This document shows, one piece after another, positions 53,962 to 64,000 of a stretch of 64,000 nucleotides of DNA (position 1 is its first letter; every line of letters starts with the position of its first letter). This DNA is from Apostichopus japonicus (taxonomy: Eukaryota > Echinodermata > Holothuroidea > Aspidochirotida > Stichopodidae). A model generated the notes under the pieces. That model saw nothing but the letters and a program-made list of their open reading frames with translations, ran no database searches and was not told the DNA's origin. Position numbers and translations under genes: made by a program. Location of the stretch: positions 22,036,398 through 22,100,397 of the forward strand of contig NC_092577.1 of assembly GCF_037975245.1 (NCBI RefSeq), given 5' to 3'.

Positions 53962-56900
53962 GTACGGTAATGAAAATTGCCTGACATTGAGACACTCTCA
54001 CTCCTAACACTACATTTTCAGTTCATTTAAAGTTATGTGGTCATTAATTCAAGGCAACTTTTTTCTTTTTTGGAAAATACAAGTTATTGAAAACAGTAAT
54101 TGGTATTCACCAGTTTTTATAATTGCTTTTGTGTAGTTAATGACATATTTGTAATCTTTGCCACATCACCCAAACATCGTTGTCATTGTAACTGTTTTAT
54201 CAGTATATGGGCCTATTAGTTTAATTTTTAATCATAGTTTCATTGTGGACCTGCCAGGCAATACAAAATCGCAGTCAGTCAATTATACAATACTGTTTAG
54301 TTTTAGCGCGTGAAAAATCTGACTGATTCTACTGAAAATGGGAGAAACTGCCCTGCTAGAATAAAACATATGTTTGAAACTTCAAACTCTGAATCATACT
54401 TTAAAAAAATCTAAGGTACGTTTGCAATCTCACATATCATTAATCAAAATTTGAAATATATCACAGAGTTCAAGATAACCATCATGAAAAAGAAAGAAAC
54501 CTTTTTTGTGTGTGTGTGTGAGTGGTGAATGTCAAAATAATTCATATTCTATATTCTACATTTTTTCATAGCTGCTGAAGAACGTTCCTCTTTGTTCCGT
54601 GGTTGGACCTCATGGAAAAAGCGAAAAAAGGGGTGGGAGGCAATTGAGCATTACGTTCTGTTGTCTTTCTGAAGTGATCTTTGTAAGTAGTTGTAGGCCC
54701 TAATAGTATTTGTATTATGTTTGTAAAAATACTTGGCGAATATATATGTTTGCAAAGAACTAGCTGTCTCATGAGTCATGGCACACTATAGGCTGCAGGT
54801 TTCAGGGTGTGTACAAAATTAAGATCTAAGACCTACTGTAGGACCTGCAAAACTAGGACCCTATTTTGCCACAAATCTGTCTTGCCAACAATTTGCCTTT
54901 AGGCGTCGGGTCCAAAGGCTGGTGGTTTTATCGTTTTGTAGCCCCTTAGAGGCCTCAGGGCCTAGTTTTCATCCATTCGGCTTGAGTTTCATCGATGGAC
55001 AAAAAACAAGAAAAAAGTAATGGGAATTAGCGGGGAAAGGGGTCAACCCTCGATCGCTCAACAAGGACCTGCTTGTGAGGTTTCAGAGAACAAAAATAAA
55101 ACATTTTCGGTCAGATCTGGTCAGTCGAGCACATACGGACTCATTAGCTTATTTACTATTTCTGCAGTATAGCCTAGGCTATTGACTGGCAAAAAAAGCA
55201 GTGCATCCACACCCAGCTTAAATGCCACTGTTCCATCTGTCAAGTTAAGATTGATATAAGGAAATATTTTTGAAACACTTATCAGTCCTTGTTTTGTTTG
55301 TTTTTCTCCTTCTTTCTTAGAGGTGCCAATGTAGGAATATGTGCTTGTTACACCCCCTGTATATGCCACTGCTACTATATAGCCTCATTGTAGTGGTTAC
55401 ATGAGCAAGTATTGCCGAGCAGGGTAATTTGGTTAACCATATGGTATAGCTCACTGTCTTTCTGCAGGTCTATAGGATCCCATTATAATCATTAATCACA
55501 AGGACATGAAACCATTCTGGAATGTGTCGTCTGTCATTTCCTGTTTAAATCTACCACCTTATAATGACCAAGGAGTTACAACAACTCCCTGGTATGACCA
55601 TGAAACAATTATATGCCTCATGGTATATGCATTTAGTAAGATGCTATTGTTATGACCTCTTCATTCCAAAATCCTCAGACTTTATATACTGTATAGTCAT
55701 TACCACAATATGCTGATATGCCAGGGGGAATGTTTGTCACATTCCCGTTAACTTTATCTGAGAATATTTGTTGTTGATAGACTGATGAAATTTTGTGCAA
55801 CATTATGGGTATGTTTTGAAGTGAATTTATTATTCAAATTCTGCACAAATAATGGGCTTAAAACCTTCAGCAGTGCGGCTGACGGGTATTGTGGGCCGTA
55901 AACATAGTAATAACCTACGAAAGCAATGATCACAGGAGATGCGATGAAGTCGAAAAGGATGTGTGACACTCTTGAAAATGGTTATGGATGGAAAAAAACT
56001 ATTGGGAAAAACTTGGTTCTCAGGCAATAGTGTACATCTTGTTGGTCATTCTTAAGCACGAGAAGTGCCATTTCCAGTGATCTGGGGGGCTATCAAAACC
56101 AGACATTTTCTTGGCGTCTGTACCCAGCAAATGTGCCCCCAATATTTGAAACAAAACGCCTGTATATATATATATATATATATATATGTTCAAAGTATCG
56201 AGAGTATTTCGAGATCCGGCTTTGGGAATCACAAATGATTTCATCATGTTTGATCTCTAGAGTAAGGCAAAATATGTCACCAAAAACAGAACTAGTATTG
56301 TTCAATACAGGTGACAAAAGCCTACAGTGAAATTACGACCTTCCTTACCGGTTTCAAACCTCTGGACATACAATCAACGTCCATAGCCTAGTGGTTAGGG
56401 TGTCCGCGTACAGAGCGGAAGGCCCGTGGTTCGAATCCCGGTGGAGGCTGAGTTTTTTCACTGTTCTTGATTTTCCAACTCATTACGATTTTCATTTATA
56501 TATATATATATACACATATAATATAACACCTGAGATATATATATATATATAACATATATATATGTGTGCATATATATATCTCAGGTGTTATATTATGAAG
56601 CAAATTTATGAGTTGATTCATGTGTGGTATATACAAATCCAATATTTTATGCAGTGTGTCATCAATACAAAATTACTGTTGCATGATTTGATTTTGAATT
56701 TATTACATAATGGGATGCATCTGGTTTCATTTTAAATAGCTGTCTTTCTTCTGGCTTTAGTTCATTGGAGTTTTTAACAAAAATAGAATAAAGAACAAAG
56801 AATGATAATTGTTTTGATTTCAGAAAAAACACCGTCCAATATGGCTAAGACCTTCTTAGGTGAGGCTGGATTGGGTGAAAAGAAAGTTATTCTCAGCTCT

Positions 56901-59503
56901 GATGATGGTCCTCATGAGGTATTGGAGAAGGTGTTACTGGCCTATCCAAAACTAAAAGATGGTGGTGGCTTCGAATACCTCAAAGCTAATACTCTCAAGA
57001 AAGTGCTTGAGGCAATTCCTTATCCAGCTGGAGGATTTGGAGCACAGCAAATTAAATCAATTTGCGGAAAGGCACGAGTCTACTTAAGACCAATCCAACG
57101 GGACCTCAATCTTGAAAAAGTGGATGTGAGTAAACAGTATTGATATTAGCTGAAGTGAGACAGATTCTATAACATGTTTGTGTATAATGTAATCATCATA
57201 GTGGAATATTTGAAATTGAAACACATGTTCTGTTTATTGTCTAACACCATTTTGCAATTTGTAATACTTGAGCCCAGATGAGTCAAGACTCTTTGACCCG
57301 GAATTGTCTAACTATCCGGGTCCCTGGGCTCTCGAATTTGATTTGATTTATTTGTTTTATCACATGAATATATACATTGTGAAAGGAAGTCTTCTAAAAA
57401 GCCTACTGTATATTGGCTTAACAAAGTAGAAGACTCCCTGAAAAAGGGAAATAAAAAGAAAAGGAAATGAAAATATTACAGTTCACAAATTAATATAATG
57501 AAAATATTACAGTTAAAGAACTGACCCATGTTTGAATAAGGATGGATCAAATGGTTTCATTAACAATATTATCAGTGCTCGACTTGTTCCAATTATCAAA
57601 TGTGAGTTATGCATGTTTTCTGTAGCTAAAGTGGTTAAGCAGTAACTATAGGTGTATCATTACATTGTTCGCCATCCCCATACCAATTCATATTAGCCCC
57701 TTTCTTCTTCCTCTTCCAAGATTGAACAAGAGAAAATTAAAATTAATAGGGAGTAATTTCTGTATGTTCACAGTATCATACATATAACATTCATGAGCTG
57801 ATATAGGAAACAGACTGCATACTGCAGTCTTATAAGTTTAATTGAGAATAAAATGTGTAAGGAAATATGCAATATGGCTTGATAACGATTTAAGAATATA
57901 TGGTCAAAATTTAAAAGAGTAAAAACAGCAGGAAATGACGAGGCCCAAAAAAACCCGGATGCACAGAAAAAGTGAATTGTAAATGTAAAGGGCTATTAGG
58001 AAAGTCAGGAGACACATAAATTTTTAGAGTAGTTCAATGCTCAGGGTGTGAGGTATTGATGAAGATTGGAGAAGAGAATTGTTAAAATATGAGTGAAGTG
58101 TAAGTAAGGACACTGTGACTGAGCGTGTTGTCCCAAATGTAGTGAAGAAGTTCATGTTAAAATATGATGACACTACAAGTAAGGATATGTAGACTAACAG
58201 TATTGTCCCAAATGTACAGAAGAAGAGCATATTAAAATGATGATATATGCAGGGACACTATGACTGACAGTAGTGTCCCTAAATGCTCTGAAGTTGCACA
58301 TTGATTCAAAATGATGTAAGTCCATATCAAGACTGAAAAATTGATGTATGCTACTTGTCAGTTACAAAATTGATCACTAATTGACATCAGAACAACATGA
58401 CTAATGACTGAACTGATAGCCATCAATATTTCCAGCTGCTCTTTCACAAGCTTTAGAGTTATATACTGTTGAGTTGCACCAGTGCTTTTAAACTCACTCT
58501 GCTATGTTCAAGTAAACAATACACACTAAAATGTACATACACAATTATGTTATATCTGGGTCACACCCCAAACAGGATGAATTCATTAAAGAGTCATTGT
58601 GACTTAAATTGAGAAGCAATATGTTAAGTCAGCGGATGGCATGGGAATTAGGGGAAGAGGCATGGGCCTTACCAAATAGTTTAATATTTAACATTTTCAA
58701 CCAATTGGTCCTAAAAAATGTGTTATTTATTTCACTTAACAGACACCAGCAGCAGATGTGAATCATCTTCAAGAGAAGTGCTTGCTCTGCCACCAACTTT
58801 TTCCGCAAACAGACTTGCGGAAGCATGTGATATCATGCAAAAGTGATAGGTATTTTGTTTTTTTCAAAATTTGCATAGCAAATTAATGAGTCTGAAGGAT
58901 AAAAGGTATGTTTAAAAAAAAAAAGAAGGAAGAAAAGGATGTCTTTGTATTTTTCAAATGATGACCATTAATACATCTTTTTAAGATTTCCATTTAGGGT
59001 CTTTAATTGCAGTCTATTGGCATATTTCTCTGAATATTTTTTTTTTCTTCATCTCATGAACCGTTCGAGTTTTGTCCTGACTTTTACAGATAGTCTCTGA
59101 CATATCGTCATGATTTTACCAATAGTATTTACTAACAGACAGACTGAATCTTGGAGGCTTACAAGTAGTTTGTGATATTTTTTTGATTATCATCCTTACA
59201 AATATGCCACATTTTCAAATATGGTCACCCTTGGTCAAAATTCTTCAAATGTTTTTATTACCACCTTGGAGGAAATTTAAACTCACCATAACATTCAGTT
59301 ATCTTGTGTGTTCATTTTCAACGTCTCAGAACAATATGGAGAGTAACGACCTCCATGAATGTACTTTATGAAAACTTCTAGTAATTATTGGGGCTTATAC
59401 AGACTACCTTGAAATTTGACCAAAGAAATATAATAAGTTCTATTCTTCACTCTTCTAGTTCCTCTTCACCAGCATCTGTGTCAGCAACCCCTAGTAGAAA
59501 TTG
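53571..59503 (+). CDS. HECT-family paralogue, 5' half: SAM - central domain - UBZ-like finger
   Basis: Plus-strand exons: 53571-53642 and 53823-53961 (SAM domain), possibly 54572-54670, then 56824-57125 (conserved central domain), 58743-58849 (UBZ4-like finger) and 59459-59503 (Ser/Pro tail). Phases join: 0 after exon 1, 1 after exon 2, 0 after the central exon, 2 after the finger. The last phase and the Ser/Pro content match the first linker exons of the locus at 20.9 kb, so both loci appear to be members of one family. No UIM or HECT exons follow in the window, so the gene is either truncated here or continues beyond the window. Role inferred: ubiquitin binding or ligation. Confidence 0.6.
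54572..54670 (+). CDS. Possible alternative terminal exon after the SAM exons
   Basis: Acceptor tttttcatag, phase 1 compatible with the SAM exon. It encodes AAEERSSLFRGWTSWKKRKK and about a dozen more residues to a stop. No donor lies before the stop. It could give a short SAM-only product, or it may be a chance frame. Confidence 0.3.
56379..56500 (+). mobile_element. tRNA-derived SINE (or tRNA pseudogene)
   Basis: A perfect A-box TAGCCTAGTGG (56384-56394) and B-box GGTTCGAATCC (56428-56438) have correct spacing. The anticodon stem TCCGC/GCGGA is perfect, with loop GTACAGA (nominal anticodon ACA). The T stem and acceptor stem are mismatched. A T-rich segment and a TA-repeat follow. This is the usual look of a tRNA-derived SINE head. 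Confidence 0.7.
56518..56596. repeat. Inverted repeat ATAATATAACACCTGAGA with TA-repeat centre
   Basis: 18 bp at 56518-56535 are exactly complemented at 56579-56596, with TA-repeats extending the stem. A strong cruciform or hairpin is expected. Confidence 0.8.
56824..57125 (+). CDS. Central conserved domain exon of the HECT-family paralogue
   Basis: Acceptor ttgatttcag, donor gtgagt, 302 bp. It encodes KTFLGEAGLGEKKVILSSDD, LKDGGGFEYLKANTLKKVLE, PYPAGGFGAQQIKSICGKAR and VYLRPIQRDLNLEKVD. The GGGFE..., PxxGY/F and R-P-[IL]-Q-R-D-L motifs are typical of the segment that precedes HECT domains in many fish and invertebrate G2E3-like proteins. The function of the segment is unknown. Confidence 0.75.
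57126..58742. other. Intron, nothing recognised apart from low-complexity repeats
   Basis: Intronic sequence of the HECT-family paralogue. At about 58070-58270 three short diverged direct repeats contain AAAATATGA(G/T)... and TGTCCCAAATGTA. No gene. Confidence 0.4.
58743..58849 (+). CDS. UBZ4-like zinc-finger exon
   Basis: Acceptor cttaacag, donor gtattt, ending in phase 2. It encodes TPAADVNHLQEKCLLCHQLF then PQTDLRKHVISCKSD. The C-x2-C-x11-H-x3-C pattern is that of Rad18-type ubiquitin-binding fingers. Linked to SAM and HECT-family modules, this fits a ubiquitin-pathway protein. Confidence 0.7.
59195..59315. repeat. Dispersed repeat copy upstream of the last linker exon
   Basis: Matches 53341-53450 (ATGGTCACCCTTGGTCAAAA, TGTTTTTATTACC, GGAGGAAATTTAAACTCACC). 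Confidence 0.7.
59459..59503 (+). CDS. Ser/Pro tail exon of the HECT-family paralogue
   Basis: Acceptor ttcttctag in phase 2, as in the linker exons of the locus at 20.9 kb. It encodes SSSSPASVSATPSRN and a stop. If the true gene continued, a donor is expected at CCTAG, but it is followed by TAGAAA rather than GT. It may be a degenerate linker exon. Confidence 0.4.
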
Positions 59504-59504
59504 A

Positions 59505-60175
59505 AGTAGGTTCTACTAGGGCCTACTATGTTTAACTGGTTTTTAACTGTGTTTAACTGGGTCTTACTGGGTTCCAACTGGGCTATGCTGTACATGAGCT
59601 AGGTTCAACTGGGTTTACACAATGTTCAACTGGGTTTGTTCAGGCCCAACTGAATTTGAACTATGTTTGAACTGGTCCAGCTGGGCTTCAACTAGGTTTC
59701 ACTGGTTTTTGCACTAGCCCAACTGGGTTTGAACTATGTTGACTGGTGAACTTGCCCTGTTGAACTAGGTTTCACTGGTTTTGCACTGGCCCAACTGGGT
59801 GTGAACTATGTTGGCTGGTGAACTGACCCAGCTGGGGTTTAACTAGGTTTCACTGGTTTGCACAGGCCCAACTGGGTTTCAACTGTGTTTTGTGGTGAAC
59901 TTGCCCTGTTGTGATTGAACTAGGTTTCACACTGGCCCAACTGGGTTTAAACTATGTTGACTGGTGAAATTTCCCTGTTGGGTTTGAACTAGGTTTCACA
60001 TTGGCCCAACTGGGTTTGGACTGTTGACTGGTGAACTTGCCCGGCTGGGTTGAACTAGGTTTCACTGGTTTTGCACTGGCCCAACTGGGTTTAGACTGTT
60101 GACTTGTGAACCTGCCTAGCTGGGGTTGAACAAGGGTTCACTGGTTTTGCACAGGTTTGAAGTAGGCTGTTGGTT
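59505..60175. repeat. Tandem repeat rich in AACTGGGTTT, ~95-120 bp higher-order unit
   Basis: Units contain GAACTAGGTTTCACTGG, GCACTGGCCCAACTGGGTTT and TGTTGACTGGTGAACTTGCC. About six diverged copies are visible. The simplest word is AACTGGGTT. No protein. Confidence 0.85.
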
Positions 60176-60194
60176 TTTACAGATTTTTAATGAA

Positions 60195-60860
60195 GAAGAT
60201 ATACAACTAAAACTAGGATAGAATGGCTTTATGTTAATAACAGGAACCAATTAATTGACAGTATATACAGGTAGCTAGTGACATTTCCCAATGCCAATGC
60301 CCTGGTCCTCATCTAAGAACTTGTAATGATGTTTTACCAATAAAATACTGATAGTTATTTACCTCCCACATAAAAGGATACAAAATAAACAAAACACACA
60401 GTGCATTCAATTTATAATATAGTTTGATTCTTTATCATGCAAAATCGTTGATATGATGTTTTATTTATTTTCACATTGTAATATCTTAATAAGTTGAAAA
60501 AAGTAATACTCCATGTTCAAACTGTATCGCATGAAGTAGGATAGATTGGCTTAATGGTAAGATGAGGAACCAGTTAATTCACCGATCAACTTATATATGT
60601 ATACAGTATATGCAGGTAGTGACATATTCCAATGCCCTAGTTCTAATCTAAGAACTTGTAATAAAGTACTGATAGTTACCTCCCCCATGAAATGATAAAA
60701 AATAATATAAACAAAACACAGTGTATATAGCTTATAATATAGATTTATTCTATATTATATAATATATAATCATTGATATAATGTACTATATATTTGCACA
60801 TTGTTATATCATAATACAGTGTAAGATGGAAAAAGTAATATTCCATGTCCAAACTATATA
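60195..60860. repeat. Diverged direct duplication, ~320 bp each
   Basis: The first copy (about 60212-60500) and the second (about 60537-60860) share AGGATAGA(A/T)TGGCTT, AGGAACCA(A/G)TTAATT, CAATGCCCT(G/A)GT, ATCTAAGAACTTGTAAT, ATAAACAAAACACA and so on. AT-rich, no coding. Confidence 0.85.
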
Positions 60861-61293
60861 TTGCATGAAGTATAAAGATTTAGGTTTAACAATGAAAGGC
60901 TGCAGCATCAGGCACCCCTAAATGAATTATCCCCATGACTTTCATGGTTGAGTGAAACCCTGTAGATTGCAACTTTCTAGCTGAACAGCTGTCATTGCAC
61001 TGCACTGACCATAGGTAAAATATGTACAGTAACTCTTTCTGGCCCAAAACATGTAGAACATGTGAACAAAAGCCTGCTCATGGATTGTTCTACCCAGGGT
61101 TTCATTAGACATAAAAAAAGAAGGCGAAGGCCCCCATTTTATTGTGTGTGTTAGCATGTGTATTGTATATGGTTGATATAATTAATGGTTGCTAACTCTC
61201 TGTTCTTAATCATAAGTAACAATGTTGTTAAGTTCACATAATTAAATGAATTAGTGCTGTGTACCTATCTTTGTGAAATATATATGTGCAATA
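60861..61293. other. No gene recognised
   Basis: AT-rich sequence downstream of the CACTA-like fragment. No motif identified. Confidence 0.35.
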
Positions 61294-61610
61294 CTATAAA
61301 GCCACATAGCTGGCTGGGAAACATATGAAACTCCTCTCGCCAACATCAACTAAAAAACAACTTCCACACAGTTCAGTTGCTGCAATTGCTGAGACATTTT
61401 CAGAAAGATGTGCACACAACTTTATGTGGAAAACATCAGTATTGTTTTGTGGGTCTTGAAAACCATTATCTGGGACAAAGTACATCATTGTATACAAAAT
61501 AATGCATTCATTTTGTATACATAACACTTTTTGGATCCTTCCAACCTGTCCATTTGACAAGTAAAACATTGTGCAGTTGCGCCGTGTAGCTTTGGTGTAT
61601 TGCTGTGAAT

Positions 61611-62241
61611 GGGGTCTACCCGATGTTCACGGGGTTCAATGTTCCCAGGGTTCGATATTCCCCGTTTTCGTGTTATTTCAATGGCTTACGATGAATACGA
61701 GGTTCGTTGTTCCCAGGGTTCGATGTTCCCAAGGTTCGTTGTTCCCAGGGTTCGATGTTCCCAAGGTTCGATGTTCCCAGGGTTCTATGTTCCCAGGGTC
61801 CAATGTTCCCAGGGTCCAATGTTCCCAGGGTTCAATGTTCCCAGGGTCCAATGTTCCCAGGGCTCGATGTTCCCAGGGCTCGATGTTCCCATGGTTCGAT
61901 GTTCCCATGGTTCGATGTTCCCAGGGTCTGAGCCTGTCCCCGAGCACGGTCGGGCAGCAGCAAAGCGGACCCTCTTAATTCTCGACCTCGTGGAACTCTG
62001 GACTCTCAGGTCAACACTTCTGTGCGGCTCTTACTGAACAACGTCCCTTCGGGTGATTTTTGAAAAAAAAAGGGACATCAAACCCTGGGAACATCGGACC
62101 CTGGGAACATTGGACCCTGGGAACAAAGAACCTTGGGAACAATGGACCCTGGGAACATCGAACCCTGGGGCCTGGGAACATTGGACCCTGGGAACATCGA
62201 GCCATGGGAACATTGGACCCTGGGAACATTGACATAGCCCC
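61611..62241. mobile_element. Foldback element 3 (TU-like), 16-bp iterons, 8-bp TSD
   Basis: A 631-bp element in the transposase fragment, flanked by CTGTGAAT (61603-61610) and CTGTAAAT (62242-62249), 7 of 8 identical. Ends: GGGGTCTACCCGATGTTC and, inverted, GGGGCTATGTCAATGTTC. The left arm has about 16 copies of GATGTTCCCAGGGTTC (61630-61925) and the right arm about 9 inverted copies (62080-62235), around a 150-bp unique core. Removing the element with one duplication restores the host frame (YHLQ then QYTKATRR). Confidence 0.88.
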
Positions 62242-62488
62242 CTGTAAATGATATATGATACCATCTTTACCCAAACGCTTATATACCACTGCTTCATTTA
62301 CTACTTCAAGTTCATTGACAAGTAAAGCATTTTGCTCAGGATTACTTAATAGCTGAACAGAGCCTGCGCCATATAATTCCACTGAATCCATCAATTCTGT
62401 TGGCTTGAGCTTTCGCGGAGAAAGCATTTCCTTACAGAAGGCTTTGATTCTGTCGGATACCATATAATTTGCTCCAAACAATGGCCCC

Positions 62489-62727
62489 TTTTTTGGACGC
62501 TGGTGTGCTGGGGAGGGGTTTTTCGTTTCGCTGCGTGCGGGTCGTCCTTTTGTAGTTTTTGGAATGTTTCAGTGGGGGGTTGGGCGTTTTGTCTCTGCGG
62601 GTCGGCGGGCGTATGTTTTTTTTTTGGGCTCGCTTGACCGGAGTTTCGTTTGTCAGAATGGGATGGTTCGGTAGTGCCGTTTGGCCGTGACGTTTTGTAT
62701 CCCGCACGGCGGGTCACGTAAAAAGCA
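62489..62727 (+). mobile_element. 5'-truncated Tx1-like LINE 3' end
   Basis: A 239-bp fragment from TTTTTTGGACGCTGGTGTG to GGGTCACGTAAAAAGCA, matching the LINE 3' UTR, inserted into the CACTA-like fragment. CCCC flanks both sides; no longer target duplication is visible. Confidence 0.9.
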
Positions 62728-62899
62728 CCCCTATTGCCCTTTAAGACATTCTTGATTTCTCCATTTGCTGTTTCAAAAGGGAAACATGAATGCGTCCAAA
62801 GAGGTCCCCACATTTTGACAGTTTTTGCAAGATGGACTAATGAGTGGACATTGGAAGTCATTGCTTTTTCCCCATGAAGAAACTGCATATGACCTACAA

Positions 62900-63917
62900 A
62901 ATTAAACAATAAAATATCAGCTGTATTGATGAAGCGAACCGCGGATGGCGGGGGAAATTACCGAATTTAGGGTTCTTCGCTTCGCTTCGCTAAGTGATCA
63001 ATGAGGAGGCAAGAGTGTTCTTGCGTTGAAACAACGACTGACTTTTTATTACAAACTCTATGAAAATGATAATGAAAATATACAAATGAACAATATACAA
63101 TGGCTCAATAAGTCATGACAATATAAAATGGCTTTATATACTCAAATGGCTGAAAGGACTCTTTACTCTTATTTAAAACTAGCCTGACTCGGGGAAAAAC
63201 CTATACTCAATCTATGAAATATTCACAGAACCTGTGCTCCAACTGTGAAATACCAATTACAGAACTCTATCTGTACCATAAATACTAAATCCACGTAATG
63301 TAAAGTGAACATTATGAAATAATTTGCATAAATAATAATAAACGTTTGCCAACAGGCGAGGAATTTAACACCTTCGTAATGGCCAGCCTAGGGCAACACT
63401 TGCCGCTGCAACTCATTATAGGCTTTTCCACCGTACGGTTCCTAGACAGCAGGAATTTCTACCTCCTGAACCCACAAACTCTCAAGAGACTTGGCACTCC
63501 ATAGCTGTCCATAAAGGCTAAGATTAGAAGGACAAGCTCTGAGACAACTCTATAGTGACCAACAGTAACAATCATGTTCAAGATACAAAATACAAATACG
63601 TATACGCTCTTTACACTGCGAGCAGTACAATACAGAAATATGGGTACAATAAATAATCTCTCAATACAACTCAACTGTCAATACAGTACAATACACGTAA
63701 CTATTAATAACTCTCTGGATACTAAAACTCAACCTAACCGTTACTGTCACTCTACAGTATACTAAAATCCAACCTAACCGGTACTGTCACTCTACAGTAT
63801 AAAGGTACACAATACTACTAGCACCCATGTGCTTAACAATACACAACCACTGATCTACACCGTGTACACAACACACGCTATAAACTCATAGGACCAAGGG
63901 AACATGGGGGATCAGAG
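62900..63917. other. No gene recognised; short tandem duplication near 63.7 kb
   Basis: A segment containing CCAACCTAACCGGTACTGTC and CACTCTACAGTATA is repeated with ~50-bp spacing at about 63725-63800. The start of this stretch (TGATGAAGCGAACCGCGG) could be an LTR border, but nothing confirms it. Confidence 0.35.
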
Positions 63918-64000
63918 TTGGCTTTCGTGGAGTGCAGACGTGTTTTCGCTCTCGCTCTCCATCTGATACAGCTACTTCTTACCTTACTGTATTGTACTGT
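63918..64000 (+). mobile_element. Tx1-like LINE, copy C, 5' end (cut by window end)
   Basis: TTGGCTTTCGTGGAGTGCAG and the following CTCTCGCTCTCCATCTGATA match the 5' ends of copies A and B. The rest lies outside the window. Confidence 0.88.

Larger units (their letters stand above)
61294..62894 (-). pseudogene. CACTA/EnSpm-like transposase C-terminal part, with two nested insertions
   Basis: On the minus strand, after an acceptor (aattttgtag at about 62895), the frame reads GHMQFLHGEKAMTSNVHSLV, GPLWTHSCFPFETANGEIKN and VLKGNRG. It then continues past a LINE insert with NYMVSDRIKAFCKEMLSPRK and NEAVVYKRLGKDGIIYHLQ, and past foldback element 3 with YTKATRRNCTMFYLSNGQVG and later AATELCGSCFLVDVG, ending at 61294. 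The NVHxLxHL...GPLWxxSCFPFE..NG pattern is found in animal transposase genes I associate with CACTA/EnSpm elements. The exact family is uncertain. Without the two insertions it would be nearly continuous. Confidence 0.65.

Noticed and set aside
56379-56448. Functional tRNA-Cys (anticodon ACA)
   Set aside because: T and acceptor stems are mismatched and the ACA anticodon is unusual; a SINE head is more likely.
61571-62481. Open frames with CSQGSMFPG-like repeats on both strands
   Set aside because: These are translations of the 16-bp iterons of foldback element 3. Only the host transposase parts are kept.
62932-63900. Possible LTR (TGATGAAGC...GGGAACA followed by TGGGGG)
   Set aside because: Only one copy, no target duplication or polypurine tract confirmed.
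1-64000. CRISPR array or prokaryotic operons
   Set aside because: Tandem repeats have no unique spacers, and the gene structure is eukaryotic.

Overview
This window is animal genomic DNA. It is AT-rich, with intron-split genes carrying GT/AG signals and a dense load of eukaryotic transposons. There is no sign of operons, phage or CRISPR. The best guess for the organism is a marine deuterostome, probably an echinoderm. The clues are a SAM/UBZ/UIM/HECT ubiquitin-ligase-like gene pair, a Tx1-like LINE family with multi-zinc-knuckle ORF1, a P-superfamily transposon, and three foldback elements whose inverted ends are arrays of 15-16 bp repeats flanked by 8-bp target duplications. The last closely match the TU elements known from sea urchins. 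The species cannot be fixed from the sequence alone.

Layout. 1-3.4 kb: mostly unrecognised, with possible terminal exons on the minus strand, a tRNA-like relic and a perfect inverted repeat. 3.5-5.9 kb (-): a decayed gene or gene pair encoding a USP-type deubiquitinase-like module followed by an Ulp1/SENP-type cysteine protease. 7.0-15.4 kb (-): an almost complete Ty3/gypsy-type LTR element with two LTRs, a 4-bp TSD, a tRNA-Leu-type primer site, gag, protease, RT, a damaged RNase H and integrase, and an extra C2H2 zinc-finger ORF. 15.6-15.9 kb (-): a gag fragment of another retroelement. 15.9-19.3 kb (-): the 3' half of a second Ty3-type element. 20.9-38.1 kb (+): the 3' half of a HECT-ligase-like gene, whose introns hold a 5.6-kb Tx1-like LINE (itself interrupted by foldback element 1) and a 4-kb P-superfamily transposon. 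38.2-39.3 kb (-): two unrecognised exons. 40.5-48.8 kb (-): a CR1-like LINE split by a nearly intact Tx1-like LINE (42.65-47.76 kb, ORF2 intact) and by another truncated LINE end. 49.6-52.2 kb: foldback element 2. 53.6-59.5 kb (+): the 5' half of a second gene of the HECT-associated family (SAM, conserved central domain, UBZ-like finger). 59.5-60.9 kb: local tandem repeats. 61.3-62.9 kb (-): a CACTA-like transposase fragment interrupted by foldback element 3 and a LINE 3' end. 63.9 kb to the end: the start of another Tx1-like LINE.

How the parts fit. The two HECT-family loci look like tandem paralogues. One retains the 5' modules and the other the 3' modules, with matching phase-2 exon borders at the Ser/Pro linker. 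Host genes are few; most of the window is a stack of nested insertions whose order can be read from target-site duplications. Removing foldback elements 1 and 3 with one TSD copy restores the reading frame of the host element exactly, so both are bona fide mobile units. Many coding remnants carry frameshifts at homopolymers, so some apparent breaks may be assembly errors rather than true decay.
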